Shown piece by piece: positions 1-8,145 of a stretch of DNA of 64,000 nucleotides. This stretch comes from Treponema sp. GTDB lineage: Bacteria > Spirochaetota > Spirochaetia > Treponematales > Treponemataceae. Position 1 is the first letter of the stretch. The number at the start of each line of letters is the position of its first letter. The notes beneath the pieces were generated by a model. It did not search any database and had not been told where the DNA came from. It worked only from the letters and a program-made list of their open reading frames with translations. The translations under genes and the position numbers were made by a program. The stretch lies in contig JAKSLX010000001.1 of the NCBI GenBank assembly GCA_024400915.1, positions 186,001-250,000 on the forward strand, written 5' to 3'.

Positions 1-283
1 TGTATGGCTGATCCTTGAAAAGCTCAAGTGCTTCTGCCTTTGAAACTTCCTTGCGTACGAATTCGTGGTTGCCTGCAAGAATCTTGCGCATTTCCTTTTC
101 TACTGCAGGAAAATCAGCTTCGGTGAATTTAGTGTCCGTTGGAAAATCAAAGTCATAGTAGAATCCGTTATCGATAGCAGGACCGATAGCGATCTTTGTT
201 CCAGGGAAAAGCCTGAGTACAGCTTCTGCCATTACGTGGGCACAGCTGTGGCGTACTGTCTGCAATTTTTCATCAACTGCCAT
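1..283 (-). CDS. thrS: Threonyl-tRNA synthetase, N-terminal part (runs off window)
   Basis: Charges tRNA-Thr with threonine. Only the first 94 codons are in the window. The protein opens directly with the second additional (editing) domain: the HxxxH motif is at His12/His16, followed by a FPGTKIAIGPAIDNGFYYDF block typical of ThrRS. Family members commonly carry a TGS domain of about 60 residues before this block; here it is absent. The start at 283 is supported by a GAAGGTGA ribosome site 5 nt upstream and by an upstream sigma70-like promoter, so the short form looks genuine rather than mis-started. Identification is secure from the editing-domain motif; the rest of the enzyme lies beyond base 1. 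Confidence 0.9.
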   Translation of the reverse strand, partial: MAVDEKLQTVRHSCAHVMAEAVLRLFPGTKIAIGPAIDNGFYYDFDFPTDTKFTEADFPAVEKEMRKILAGNHEFVRKEVSKAEALELFKDQPY

Positions 284-326
284 AAAAATCACCTTCTGTT
301 TTGAATGAATTTAAAATAGTAGAAAT

Positions 327-355
327 AGAATAATGCTTTTTGAGAATAAATTCAA
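327..355 (-). promoter_or_regulatory. Putative sigma70-like promoter of thrS
   Basis: Read on the minus strand: TTGAAT (350-355), 17-nt spacer, TATTCT (327-332). Predicted transcription start lies about 37 nt before the thrS ATG. Seen directly; not tested. Confidence 0.5.
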
Positions 356-367
356 TTTATGACCATG

Positions 368-542
368 GGGACAGACCTCTATGATCCTATTTAAGAAGTC
401 TGTTGTTTTTTAGCCAACGGATTTGTTCGCGCCTACGGCACTCACGGTTTTGTCACGCGGATTTGAAAAACCTGACGGTTTTTCTGTTTTGTGTTTAAGA
501 AACCAAGTGTGGATGACTGTAGGGACAAGAAACTATGATCCT
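368..542. repeat. Pair of degenerate 21-nt direct repeats with a hairpin between them
   Basis: GGGACA-N5-CTATGATCCT occurs at 368-388 and again at 522-542, in the gap between thrS and the lipoprotein gene. The right copy overlaps the lipoprotein stop codon (542-544). Between them lies a perfect 8-bp inverted repeat, GAAAAACC-TGAC-GGTTTTTC, near 468-487, which could also end lipoprotein transcription. The layout resembles a small non-coding insertion, but no copy elsewhere proves mobility. Confidence 0.4.
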
Positions 543-2413
543 TAGAAAGACGTTTTAGTTAAACAATAATCATTACCTGAAGTAAAACTCATGTATGCAT
601 CTGTAGAACCATCTACAATAACCCTTATTTTTTCCTGATTAGGAATTCCTGTACATGATAGTATTATCATTGAATCAATTCCAGTTTTCGGACCATTTTT
701 AATTGTTATGTTCAAATTTCCGCCATAATTAGTAGCATCAAATACAATTTCCGGATCAACATTTTCAGCATTATCAACATAGATTCCAATATCTGTTGTA
801 ACAGTTCCACTCAGTGTAAGAGTCGTATCCTCAGATCCCTTTGCTAGGTAAATGTCACCATATCCGCTGTTCTGGGTACTTTCATTTCCAGAGAAGGTAC
901 AGCCATCAACAGTGGCAGAACAATATGAAGCTACATGAATTGCACCGTATCTTGTACAAGTATTTGAATCGAAAGTACAGCTCACCAAATTTACGCTATC
1001 ACAAACAACAATACCTCCATTTGAACTATTTTCTTCAAAAGTACAGCCTGATATGGTTGCATTTTTTACAGAAATTACGTCAGATTTTATTCCATTAAAC
1101 TCTGATTTATAGGCAACAACAGATTTATTTTCATTTGGGCCGTAAATAAAAGGACTGTCAGTAACAACACTTTCATCATCGGTGAAAATAAATTTATTTG
1201 ATGCACCACTGTCATTTATATTAAGCGTAATTGACCTTGTATCTTCCCCATCCCCTACATAAATGTAAGCTCCACCTGCCGTTCGTTTTATAGTAACATC
1301 CCCATCAACAGCAAGTAGGGTAATTGTCTTGGTAACAGGAAAAGTTTCAGCCATTTCAAAAGTTCCACTTGCAAGATAAATAGTAGCCCCATTGCTGGCA
1401 TTTGCATTTGCGGTTTTCAGATCCTCAAAACTGCGACACGGATTAGCCTCCGAAAGACCAACAGCTGGATTTTCTGGAGTTCCCGGCTGTTTTTCAGTAT
1501 CGTCATCACCTTCACCAGGCTCCTTAGGATCAACAGGATTTACAACCTGCCCTCCATCATCTGGAATTTCAGGCTCTTCTGATTCGATTGGACGAATCTT
1601 TATTTTAATTTCTTCTGAAAGACTTGTTCCGCCATAAACTACTTTTACGGTACATTCTCCTGCAAAATGGAAAACATCGCCGGAAGCAATATCCTCTATC
1701 TTGCCAGTACCATCACCAGATTCCATCTTAAGAGGTTCATCATCGGCACCGTCTCTTCTTGTGACCATCCCTATTTTTTCATCATCTACGAATTCTTCTT
1801 CAACAATGATGGGAACAACATCACCGATTACAAATCCATCGCGAACAGTTTCTTTCCATCCGTTTGTAAAAAACAGTTCGGCAGAAAGTCCTTTTGAAAT
1901 TTCAGTCTTTATATAGGCAAATAATTCAGATTCAGAATAAATTTCCTCGGGCTGCGTAAACTCAAGAGGGCCTTCATATCTGATTGAAGATTTTGACTCG
2001 TCAATTCTGTTAAGCCGATTATAAATCAAAGGAAGATTTACAGAAGTTATTTCGCCGCCAGTTACCACCACATCTACATAGCCAGATGCAATACCGGAAT
2101 CAATCCCATCAATTTTAGAAAAGCAGATTCCTTTGAGAACATAGGAACCTTCTGAAATTTCGCTGAATTCAACAGGTTTCCCAGGCTCGCCAGTTTTTTC
2201 TTCTACAAGTTCATCGGACAAAGAATAAAGGGAAATCCTATAACTGATGTCTTTATAATTTTCTACAGTCTGATCTTCTTGAACAATTGCTCTTGAGTCC
2301 AAATCAGGCATGGAAACAATCAGTGAGCCTGCTGGATTTCTAAGGTTGAGATTATTACAAGAAAAAACAAAAAATGCGGCAATAGTAAACAATAAAAAAC
2401 TAAACTTCTTCAT
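542..2413 (-). CDS. Beta-helix (pectin-lyase-like) lipoprotein
   Basis: Predicted surface or periplasmic lipoprotein of 623 residues. A Lys-rich signal peptide with hydrophobic core ends in FFVFSC, a spirochaete-style lipobox with Cys19 as lipidation site. Residues about 20-280 look like Ig/FN3-type modules; a Pro/Glu/Asp-rich linker follows (about 285-320). From about 325 the ANPCRSFEDL...GATIYLASGTF pattern and repeats of the type ISGCTFEENSSNGG and VDGCTFSGNES resemble right-handed parallel beta-helix rungs. No catalytic residues are recognised, so a substrate cannot be named. AGGAAG lies just before the ATG. It stands alone, downstream in direction of the PNP gene with about 50 bp between them. 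Confidence 0.75.
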   Translation of the reverse strand: MKKFSFLLFTIAAFFVFSCNNLNLRNPAGSLIVSMPDLDSRAIVQEDQTVENYKDISYRISLYSLSDELVEEKTGEPGKPVEFSEISEGSYVLKGICFSKIDGIDSGIASGYVDVVVTGGEITSVNLPLIYNRLNRIDESKSSIRYEGPLEFTQPEEIYSESELFAYIKTEISKGLSAELFFTNGWKETVRDGFVIGDVVPIIVEEEFVDDEKIGMVTRRDGADDEPLKMESGDGTGKIEDIASGDVFHFAGECTVKVVYGGTSLSEEIKIKIRPIESEEPEIPDDGGQVVNPVDPKEPGEGDDDTEKQPGTPENPAVGLSEANPCRSFEDLKTANANASNGATIYLASGTFEMAETFPVTKTITLLAVDGDVTIKRTAGGAYIYVGDGEDTRSITLNINDSGASNKFIFTDDESVVTDSPFIYGPNENKSVVAYKSEFNGIKSDVISVKNATISGCTFEENSSNGGIVVCDSVNLVSCTFDSNTCTRYGAIHVASYCSATVDGCTFSGNESTQNSGYGDIYLAKGSEDTTLTLSGTVTTDIGIYVDNAENVDPEIVFDATNYGGNLNITIKNGPKTGIDSMIILSCTGIPNQEKIRVIVDGSTDAYMSFTSGNDYCLTKTSF

Positions 2414-2461
2414 AGTACTTCCTGACCGAATTTTAATGCAGAATAACAGAATTTTCTATTT

Positions 2462-3283
2462 TCAGAATGAAATAATTGATTCCGTTACCAGCGCCTTAAA
2501 CTGGGCTGAAACTCTGGAAGCAACTTCTTTAACCTCTTCATGATTCAGCGGCTGATTTGTAATGCCGGCAGCCATATTTGTGATGCAGGAAATTCCGCAG
2601 ATTTTCATTCCCATGTGACGAGCAACAACGGCTTCCACAGCTGTACTCATTCCGACTGCATCAGCTCCAAGAATTCTTGCCATTCTGATTTCAGCCGGAG
2701 TTTCGTAAGCGGGTCCTGTAAACTGAAGGTAAACTCCTTCCTTCAAATCAAAGTCAAGTTTTCTTGCGGCCTTCTTTATCTTGTCTCGAAGTTCCTCTGT
2801 ATATACTGATGTCATGTCTGGAAATCTTGTTCCAAGTTCTTCAATGTTTTCGCCGATGAGAGGTGAAGGAACAAATGAAGCAATATGGTCATTCAGGAGC
2901 ATAAGGGTTCCAGGCTTGTAATTGAGGTTCACTCCGCCCGCAGCATTGGTAAGGAAAAGGATTTCAGCACCCATCATTTTCATGAGACGGGCAGGAAGAA
3001 CTACATCGCTCATGGCATAGCCTTCGTAATAGTGAACGCGGCCCTGCATGATTACAACTGGAACATCACCTACATGCGTGAATACAAAACGCCCCTTGTG
3101 CCCCGCTACAGTTGAAACAGGGAATCCTTCAATATCGTGGTAGTCAATTTCGCCTTCGATTTTGAAACCGTCGGCATAATCACCAAGACCACTGCCAAGA
3201 ACAAGGGCAACTTTTGGTGCAAAAGGAATTTTATTTTTGATGCTTTCATAGCATGCTTTAAGTTTTGTATAAGCTGGATTCAT
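2462..3283 (-). CDS. punA: Purine nucleoside phosphorylase, trimeric type
   Basis: Cleaves purine (deoxy)nucleosides with phosphate to free base and (deoxy)ribose-1-phosphate in purine salvage. At 273 residues it has the usual length of the trimeric PNP/MTAP family. Visible motifs are VALVLGSGLGDYAD near the N terminus (phosphate loop), GRVHYYEGY, FLTNAAGGVN and the C-terminal AVGMSTAVEAVVARHMGM signature with the conserved methionine/glutamate region. GGAGG precedes the ATG at a good distance. The gene sits 12 bp after the GH3 gene on the same strand, suggesting co-transcription. Xanthosine-specific relatives cannot be excluded from sequence alone. Confidence 0.9.
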   Translation of the reverse strand: MNPAYTKLKACYESIKNKIPFAPKVALVLGSGLGDYADGFKIEGEIDYHDIEGFPVSTVAGHKGRFVFTHVGDVPVVIMQGRVHYYEGYAMSDVVLPARLMKMMGAEILFLTNAAGGVNLNYKPGTLMLLNDHIASFVPSPLIGENIEELGTRFPDMTSVYTEELRDKIKKAARKLDFDLKEGVYLQFTGPAYETPAEIRMARILGADAVGMSTAVEAVVARHMGMKICGISCITNMAAGITNQPLNHEEVKEVASRVSAQFKALVTESIISF

Positions 3284-3295
3284 ACATGCCTCCTT

Positions 3296-5725
3296 CTATT
3301 CGATTTTCAGAATGAATTCAAGAACGCGTTTTACGCTTGTCTTTACTTCATCAATTGAAAGTCGTCCGTCATTCAAAGCTTCAAGAAGCTGTTCTGGATA
3401 ACCGCATGCCATCTTTACATCGTTGCCGGCTTTTACTTCGCGCCACTGTTCTGCACGGGTCCACCAGTCAGTCATTACGATTCCCTTGTAGTCCCATTCG
3501 CCACGAAGGATGTTTGTCAAAAGGTCCTTGCATTCGCTTGTATGCTGGCCGTTTACAATGTTGTAGCTGGACATGATTGCCCAAGGATCCGAATTCTTAA
3601 CCATGTATTCAAATGACTTGAGGTAGATTTCGCGTGCTGCCCTTTCCGAAACGATTGAGTCGCTCTGCTTGCGGTTTGTTTCCTTATTGTTGAAAGCAAA
3701 GTGCTTTGGTGTTGCGGCAATTCCCTGACTCTGGATTCCCTTTACGGCCGCACTTGCCATGTGGCCTGCAATGAGAGGGTCTTCACTGTAGTATTCAAAG
3801 TTTCTTCCGCACAAAGGACTGCGGTGAATGTTCATTCCTGGTGCAAGATAAATGCCGCAGTTGTTTTCCTTTACTTCCATTGCAACTGCCTGACCGATTT
3901 TTTCCACGGATTCTTCGTTCCATGTGCAGGCAAGGGTTGTAGCACAAGGCCATGCAGTAGTGTACTGTTCAAGCCAAGGCATGATTCTGATTCCTGCAGG
4001 ACCGTCGGCAGTCATGATGTTTGGGATGTCGTAGTCAAAGTTGTTTCCGATACCAAAGGTATTTGCAGTTCCTGTATTTGGCTGTCCACCCAAAAGCCAC
4101 ACCATGTCTTCCGTTGAAAGCTGAGCCATGAATTCATCGAGGGTAACTTTTCCGTTGTAAACATCTTCAAGATGCTTTGTTGGATTGTGCAGGCGCTGAA
4201 CCATGCTCTTGTGAGGAAGTCCGCGAACCGATGGAATCACGCCTTCAAGAACTTCCGCCTTTTTGAAAACTTCAGGGCGTTCAATCTTTTCGTATTCTGA
4301 AGTTTCAAGGGTCTTGTAAGTTCCGTCTGCAAGGAGCCTCTTTGTAAGTTTTCTTGGTTTAAGCTGTTCCGTAAGCTGAAGGACAACCTTTGTTTCTGCC
4401 ACATTAAATGGAGTTCCGGTTTCCTTTACATTGCGGATGGAATTTCCGTAGAAGAATCTGTAATCACCCTTTTCCAAAATCCATGCAGATTTCTTTACAG
4501 CACCTTCGTCGTCGTATGATGCCATTTCATTTTTTGCAATGTCCACGACAACAAAGCAGCTTTCACCAGGCTTGAGCTCAGGAGTTTTCTTAAAGCCGCC
4601 GAGAATCATCTTTGGCTTTGTAAGTTTTCCGTCAGGTGCGGAATAGTAAAGCTGAACAACTTCCTTTCCTGCAACCTTGCCTGTGTTTGTAACTTTAACG
4701 GTAAATGCAATCTTGTCGCCGCCATCGTTCTGCCCCGCAAGACCAATGTCAAAGTCAGTATAGGAAAGACCGTAACCGAATGGATAGACTACACAGTCCT
4801 TCTTACCTGGAATTGTTTCAAAGTATCTGTAGCCGACAAAGATGTCGTCCTGGTATTCAACGCCAGCAGCAAAATCATGGAAGGTATCTGTTGAAGGATA
4901 ATCTTCAAGACGTTTTGCAAAAGTATCCGTAAGTTTTCCGCTTGGATTCTTTTTGCCAAGAAGAATTTCAACGGCAGCAACGGCACCTTCCATTCCACCC
5001 TGACCAAGGAAAAGAACGGAAGAAATATTTTTGTTTTCTGCAAACCAGCTGGTGTCAACGATTCCGCCAACATTCAGAAGAACAATTATATTTTTAAAAT
5101 TCTTTTCGGCTGCGGCAACAAGGGCTTCTTCCTGAGCCGTAAGATAGAAATCTCCCTTAGGGAAAACTTCCTTTGACATGGCACGGAAACCGTCTTCACC
5201 ACCCCAAACATCAACTTCGATGTTTTCCATGTGAAGTTCTTTCCCAGGAATATTGCAAGCTCTGTCCCAGCCTTCACCAGAATATCTGTTGATGCTTAAA
5301 ATTGCAGTGTCAGAAAATTCTGCTGCGGCTTTGAGCTGTGAATCCGAAAGTTCAGGTTCTATTGTCATTCCAGGATCGCGATGTTTTTTACGCTGATCCT
5401 TAAGGTTTTCCTGATAGAAAACATGGAGACCTTCGTAAACTTCAACTTCTTCCGCAGATTTGAAGGCATCATAAAGGCTCGTGCAATACTTGCAGTAAAC
5501 ATCACCGCTGCCACCGCCGCCCTTTACATATTCTTCACTTGCTTTTCCAAGGAGAACTATTTTCTTGTTCTTCAATGGAAGAAGGTTGTTTTCATTTTTG
5601 AGAAGGACAATTCCTTCTGCGGCCGTATTCTTTGAAAGTTCAATGTGTTCCACGCATCCGGAAATTTTTCTTCCGTCCTTACCAAGTGGTTTTGCAGGTG
5701 TATTAAAATATCTTGCCCATCTCAT
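3296..5725 (-). CDS. Domain-permuted GH3 beta-glycosidase
   Basis: Predicted cytoplasmic beta-glucosidase (or related beta-glycosidase) of 809 residues without signal peptide. The domain order is reversed relative to most GH3 enzymes. The block that normally starts the second GH3 domain, GIVLLKNENNLLPL, is at residues 38-51; an FN3-like domain with a VVQLYYSAPDG strand lies around 350-400; the catalytic TIM barrel comes last, with KHFA at 674-677 and the nucleophile loop IVMTDWW with Asp753. The same arrangement is known from some rumen bacterial beta-glucosidases (Butyrivibrio/Ruminococcus type). GGAG precedes the ATG. It reads into the PNP gene 12 bp downstream. Exact sugar specificity is not visible. 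Confidence 0.88.
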   Translation of the reverse strand: MRWARYFNTPAKPLGKDGRKISGCVEHIELSKNTAAEGIVLLKNENNLLPLKNKKIVLLGKASEEYVKGGGGSGDVYCKYCTSLYDAFKSAEEVEVYEGLHVFYQENLKDQRKKHRDPGMTIEPELSDSQLKAAAEFSDTAILSINRYSGEGWDRACNIPGKELHMENIEVDVWGGEDGFRAMSKEVFPKGDFYLTAQEEALVAAAEKNFKNIIVLLNVGGIVDTSWFAENKNISSVLFLGQGGMEGAVAAVEILLGKKNPSGKLTDTFAKRLEDYPSTDTFHDFAAGVEYQDDIFVGYRYFETIPGKKDCVVYPFGYGLSYTDFDIGLAGQNDGGDKIAFTVKVTNTGKVAGKEVVQLYYSAPDGKLTKPKMILGGFKKTPELKPGESCFVVVDIAKNEMASYDDEGAVKKSAWILEKGDYRFFYGNSIRNVKETGTPFNVAETKVVLQLTEQLKPRKLTKRLLADGTYKTLETSEYEKIERPEVFKKAEVLEGVIPSVRGLPHKSMVQRLHNPTKHLEDVYNGKVTLDEFMAQLSTEDMVWLLGGQPNTGTANTFGIGNNFDYDIPNIMTADGPAGIRIMPWLEQYTTAWPCATTLACTWNEESVEKIGQAVAMEVKENNCGIYLAPGMNIHRSPLCGRNFEYYSEDPLIAGHMASAAVKGIQSQGIAATPKHFAFNNKETNRKQSDSIVSERAAREIYLKSFEYMVKNSDPWAIMSSYNIVNGQHTSECKDLLTNILRGEWDYKGIVMTDWWTRAEQWREVKAGNDVKMACGYPEQLLEALNDGRLSIDEVKTSVKRVLEFILKIE

Positions 5726-5821
5726 AACAGGTTACTCCAGTAAAAATAAAATAAGGACCATACCAACTAAGATATGATCCCTATAATTATACCACTGAAA
5801 AGTCAGTTTTACCTAATGTTT

Positions 5822-5936
5822 TAATCCACATTTACACGCTTGATGTGGCCACGACGCGTGCAAGCACGCTACCGAGTTTTCTATCGAAAACTCGCAGGCA
5901 CCCTAATCCACATTTACACGCTTTATATGACCACCG
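5822..5936. repeat. Partial duplication of the murA 3' end around two palindromes
   Basis: Bases from 5823 repeat those from 5905: the first 20 are identical (TAATCCACATTTACACGCTT) and 28 of 31 match overall. Both copies, read on the minus strand, encode GHIKRVNVD-stop; all three differences are at third codon positions and silent. Between them lie two inverted repeats, GCGTGC-TT-GCACGC and CGAGTTTTC-TATC-GAAAACTCG (about 5851-5895). The outer copy therefore looks like a remnant of another murA 3' end left by recombination or element insertion. Confidence 0.7.
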
Positions 5937-7186
5937 AGTGATTGTAGTCTCTCTACAAGATGCTCGTAACCGCGTTCAATCTGGTAGACATTGCTGATGC
6001 GGCTTGTACCGCGGGCTACCATTGCGGCAATTACCATTGCCATACCGGCACGAACATCAGGAGATACAAGATGGTCTCCGTGAAGGGAACTTGGTCCCGA
6101 TACAACAGCACGATGAGGGTCGCACAAGGTAATCTGGGCACCCATGCTGATAAGCTTGTCTACAAAGAACATTCGACTTTCAAACATCTTTTCAAAAATC
6201 AAAACTGTGCCTTCAACCTGAGTAGCTACTACAGTCATGATTGAAGTCAAATCAGGCGGAAATCCTGGCCATGGAGAGTCGTCGATCTTTGGAATCTTTG
6301 TCCCTACATCTGCATTTGTTTTCATTTCCTGAATTGAAGAAACTGTGATTGTTTCACCATCCTGCATCCAGGAAATACCAAGCTTTGCAAATCCAACCTT
6401 AAGGGGACGCATATCAAGATTCTTTACACCATTGATTGTTACACTACCACGAGTTGCAGCAGCAAGACCAATGTACGAACCTATTTCCATATAATCTGGA
6501 CCGATTTCGAATTCACAGCCATGAAGTTTCTTAACACCGTCAATATAAAGGATGTTTGAACCGATTCCCGTAATTTTTGCACCCATGGCACAAAGCATGT
6601 TGCAAAGATCCTGAATATGAGGTTCGCTGGCGGCATTTGTAATTGTTGTTTTTCCTTCTGCAAGAACTGCAGCCATAACAGCATTTTCTGTGGCAGTTAC
6701 TGAACACTCATCAAGGAAGATGTCTGTTCCAATGAGCTTGTTTGCAGTGAATACAAAGTGTCCGTTTACCTTAACCTGAGCCCCTAGCTGTTCAAGGGCA
6801 ATGAAATGTGTATCAAGACGACGGCGGCCAATGACATCTCCACCAGGAGGAAGCATTTCTGCTTTTCCAAGACGGGCTACCATAGGACCGGCAAACAGAA
6901 TTGATGCGCGGATTTTCTTTGAAAGCTCTGCTGGAATTACACAGGACTCAACATCTTTTGCCTCAATCTTCCAGGTATTATCTCCAAGCTTTTCAGCTTT
7001 TGCACCAAAAGACTGGAGGATATTGAGCATTACACCAGTGTCTTCGATTTCCGGAATGTTCTTTAAAACAACAGGTTCATCTGTAAGCAAGGTTGCCGCA
7101 ATACAAGGCAAAGCAGCATTTTTGTTTCCGCTGGCAGTAATTTCACCTTTAATAGGAAATCCACCTTCAATTTCATATTCGTACAT
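5903..7186 (-). CDS. murA: UDP-N-acetylglucosamine 1-carboxyvinyltransferase, Asp variant
   Basis: First committed step of peptidoglycan synthesis: transfers enolpyruvate from PEP to UDP-GlcNAc in the cytoplasm. The 427-residue length and the SGNKNAALP motif (19-27) are typical of MurA. The loop that carries the fosfomycin-target cysteine in E. coli (PGGC) reads PPGGDVIGRRRLDTH here: residue 117 is Asp (codon at 6836-6838). Asp at this site is known in chlamydial, mycobacterial and Borrelia enzymes and gives resistance to fosfomycin. There is no Shine-Dalgarno; a promoter ends 7 nt before the ATG, implying a leaderless message. The 3' end is flanked by a partial duplicate of itself. Confidence 0.95.
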   Translation of the reverse strand: MYEYEIEGGFPIKGEITASGNKNAALPCIAATLLTDEPVVLKNIPEIEDTGVMLNILQSFGAKAEKLGDNTWKIEAKDVESCVIPAELSKKIRASILFAGPMVARLGKAEMLPPGGDVIGRRRLDTHFIALEQLGAQVKVNGHFVFTANKLIGTDIFLDECSVTATENAVMAAVLAEGKTTITNAASEPHIQDLCNMLCAMGAKITGIGSNILYIDGVKKLHGCEFEIGPDYMEIGSYIGLAAATRGSVTINGVKNLDMRPLKVGFAKLGISWMQDGETITVSSIQEMKTNADVGTKIPKIDDSPWPGFPPDLTSIMTVVATQVEGTVLIFEKMFESRMFFVDKLISMGAQITLCDPHRAVVSGPSSLHGDHLVSPDVRAGMAMVIAAMVARGTSRISNVYQIERGYEHLVERLQSLGGHIKRVNVD

Positions 7187-7193
7187 ATGAAAT

Positions 7194-7222
7194 ATTATAG
7201 AAGAAAAAACTATAATTCACAA
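7194..7222 (-). promoter_or_regulatory. Putative murA promoter, leaderless arrangement
   Basis: On the minus strand: TTGTGA (7217-7222), 17-nt spacer, TATAAT (7194-7199). The murA ATG begins 7 nt after the -10 box, so transcription would start at or next to the start codon. Confidence 0.65.
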
Positions 7223-7235
7223 TCGGCAGTAAAAA

Positions 7236-8120
7236 TCAGTCTATCCAAGGGTCGCTAATGCCTTCAATGCGCTGGCCAATTTTTGGACAGATGATTTCAG
7301 TTGCGTTCACATCGACCTTAGTTGCATCCAAAATCAGCTGACCGATTTCGTCGCATTTGATTCTTCCACCACAAGGATTCTTTACGCTGTCGATTCTCCC
7401 CTTAACTTCCGCATCGATGTTGGTACAGTATTCAAAGCTAAGGTCGGTCTTGTTGAATGTGCAGTTTACAAGCTTGAGTCCGTCTATATAACAGAATCCC
7501 TGGTTGCTTTCAATCTGACAGTTTACAAAAGTAAGGTTCTTAGAATTCCATCCGATGTATTCACCGATGATTATGGAATCAAAGACAACGACATTCTCGC
7601 AGTTCCAGAAGGAATCCTTGCTTACAAGCTTTGAATTGCGGACTTCTATGTTTTTTCCGCCATCAAAAAAGTAATTGCCCTCAAGATTGAAATTTTCACA
7701 CTTCATGTTGCTTGAATTCATGGCAAAATAATCGCCCTTTGCAGTTACATTCTTAAGCTCAATTCCATCACAGGTCCACAAGGTTTCCTGGGCGTTAAGA
7801 AATTCAACATTCTCAAGCTTTACATTCTTACAGCGCCTGAATTCTTTTGGAGCATCAATCTGAACATTCTTCATGGAAATATCATTTGTATACCAGATGC
7901 CGGATTTTCCAAGCTCGTAAAAGCGGGTGTCTTCTACGCGGACATTGCTTGAATACCAGAGAGGATATTTGTATTTAAAGGAAACATTTTTTACTTCTGA
8001 ATCTTTGGACTGCTTGAGGGGTGATTCTCCAGGACCGTCAAAGGTTGAATCTGAAACCTTAACTCCACTTGCATCAAACAACGCTCTTTCCTGAGTGAAT
8101 GATTTATTCTTGATTTCCAT
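7236..8120 (-). CDS. DUF3737 family right-handed beta-helix protein
   Basis: A 294-residue protein made almost wholly of short repeated rungs such as VKVSDSTFDG, VRVEDTRFYE, ISMKNVQID, VKLENVEFL and LTFVNCQIES, typical of DUF3737 beta-helix proteins. There is no signal peptide, so it is predicted to be cytoplasmic. The biochemical role of this family is not established. The start ATG has only a weak purine stretch (GGGAAAAG) ahead of it. It lies 25 bp downstream of the MalY/PatB-type aminotransferase on the same strand and may be co-transcribed with it. The repeat nature is clear; any enzymatic activity would be speculation. Confidence 0.8.
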   Translation of the reverse strand: MEIKNKSFTQERALFDASGVKVSDSTFDGPGESPLKQSKDSEVKNVSFKYKYPLWYSSNVRVEDTRFYELGKSGIWYTNDISMKNVQIDAPKEFRRCKNVKLENVEFLNAQETLWTCDGIELKNVTAKGDYFAMNSSNMKCENFNLEGNYFFDGGKNIEVRNSKLVSKDSFWNCENVVVFDSIIIGEYIGWNSKNLTFVNCQIESNQGFCYIDGLKLVNCTFNKTDLSFEYCTNIDAEVKGRIDSVKNPCGGRIKCDEIGQLILDATKVDVNATEIICPKIGQRIEGISDPWID

Positions 8121-8145
8121 ATTCTTTTCCCAAAATGAATTCCGC

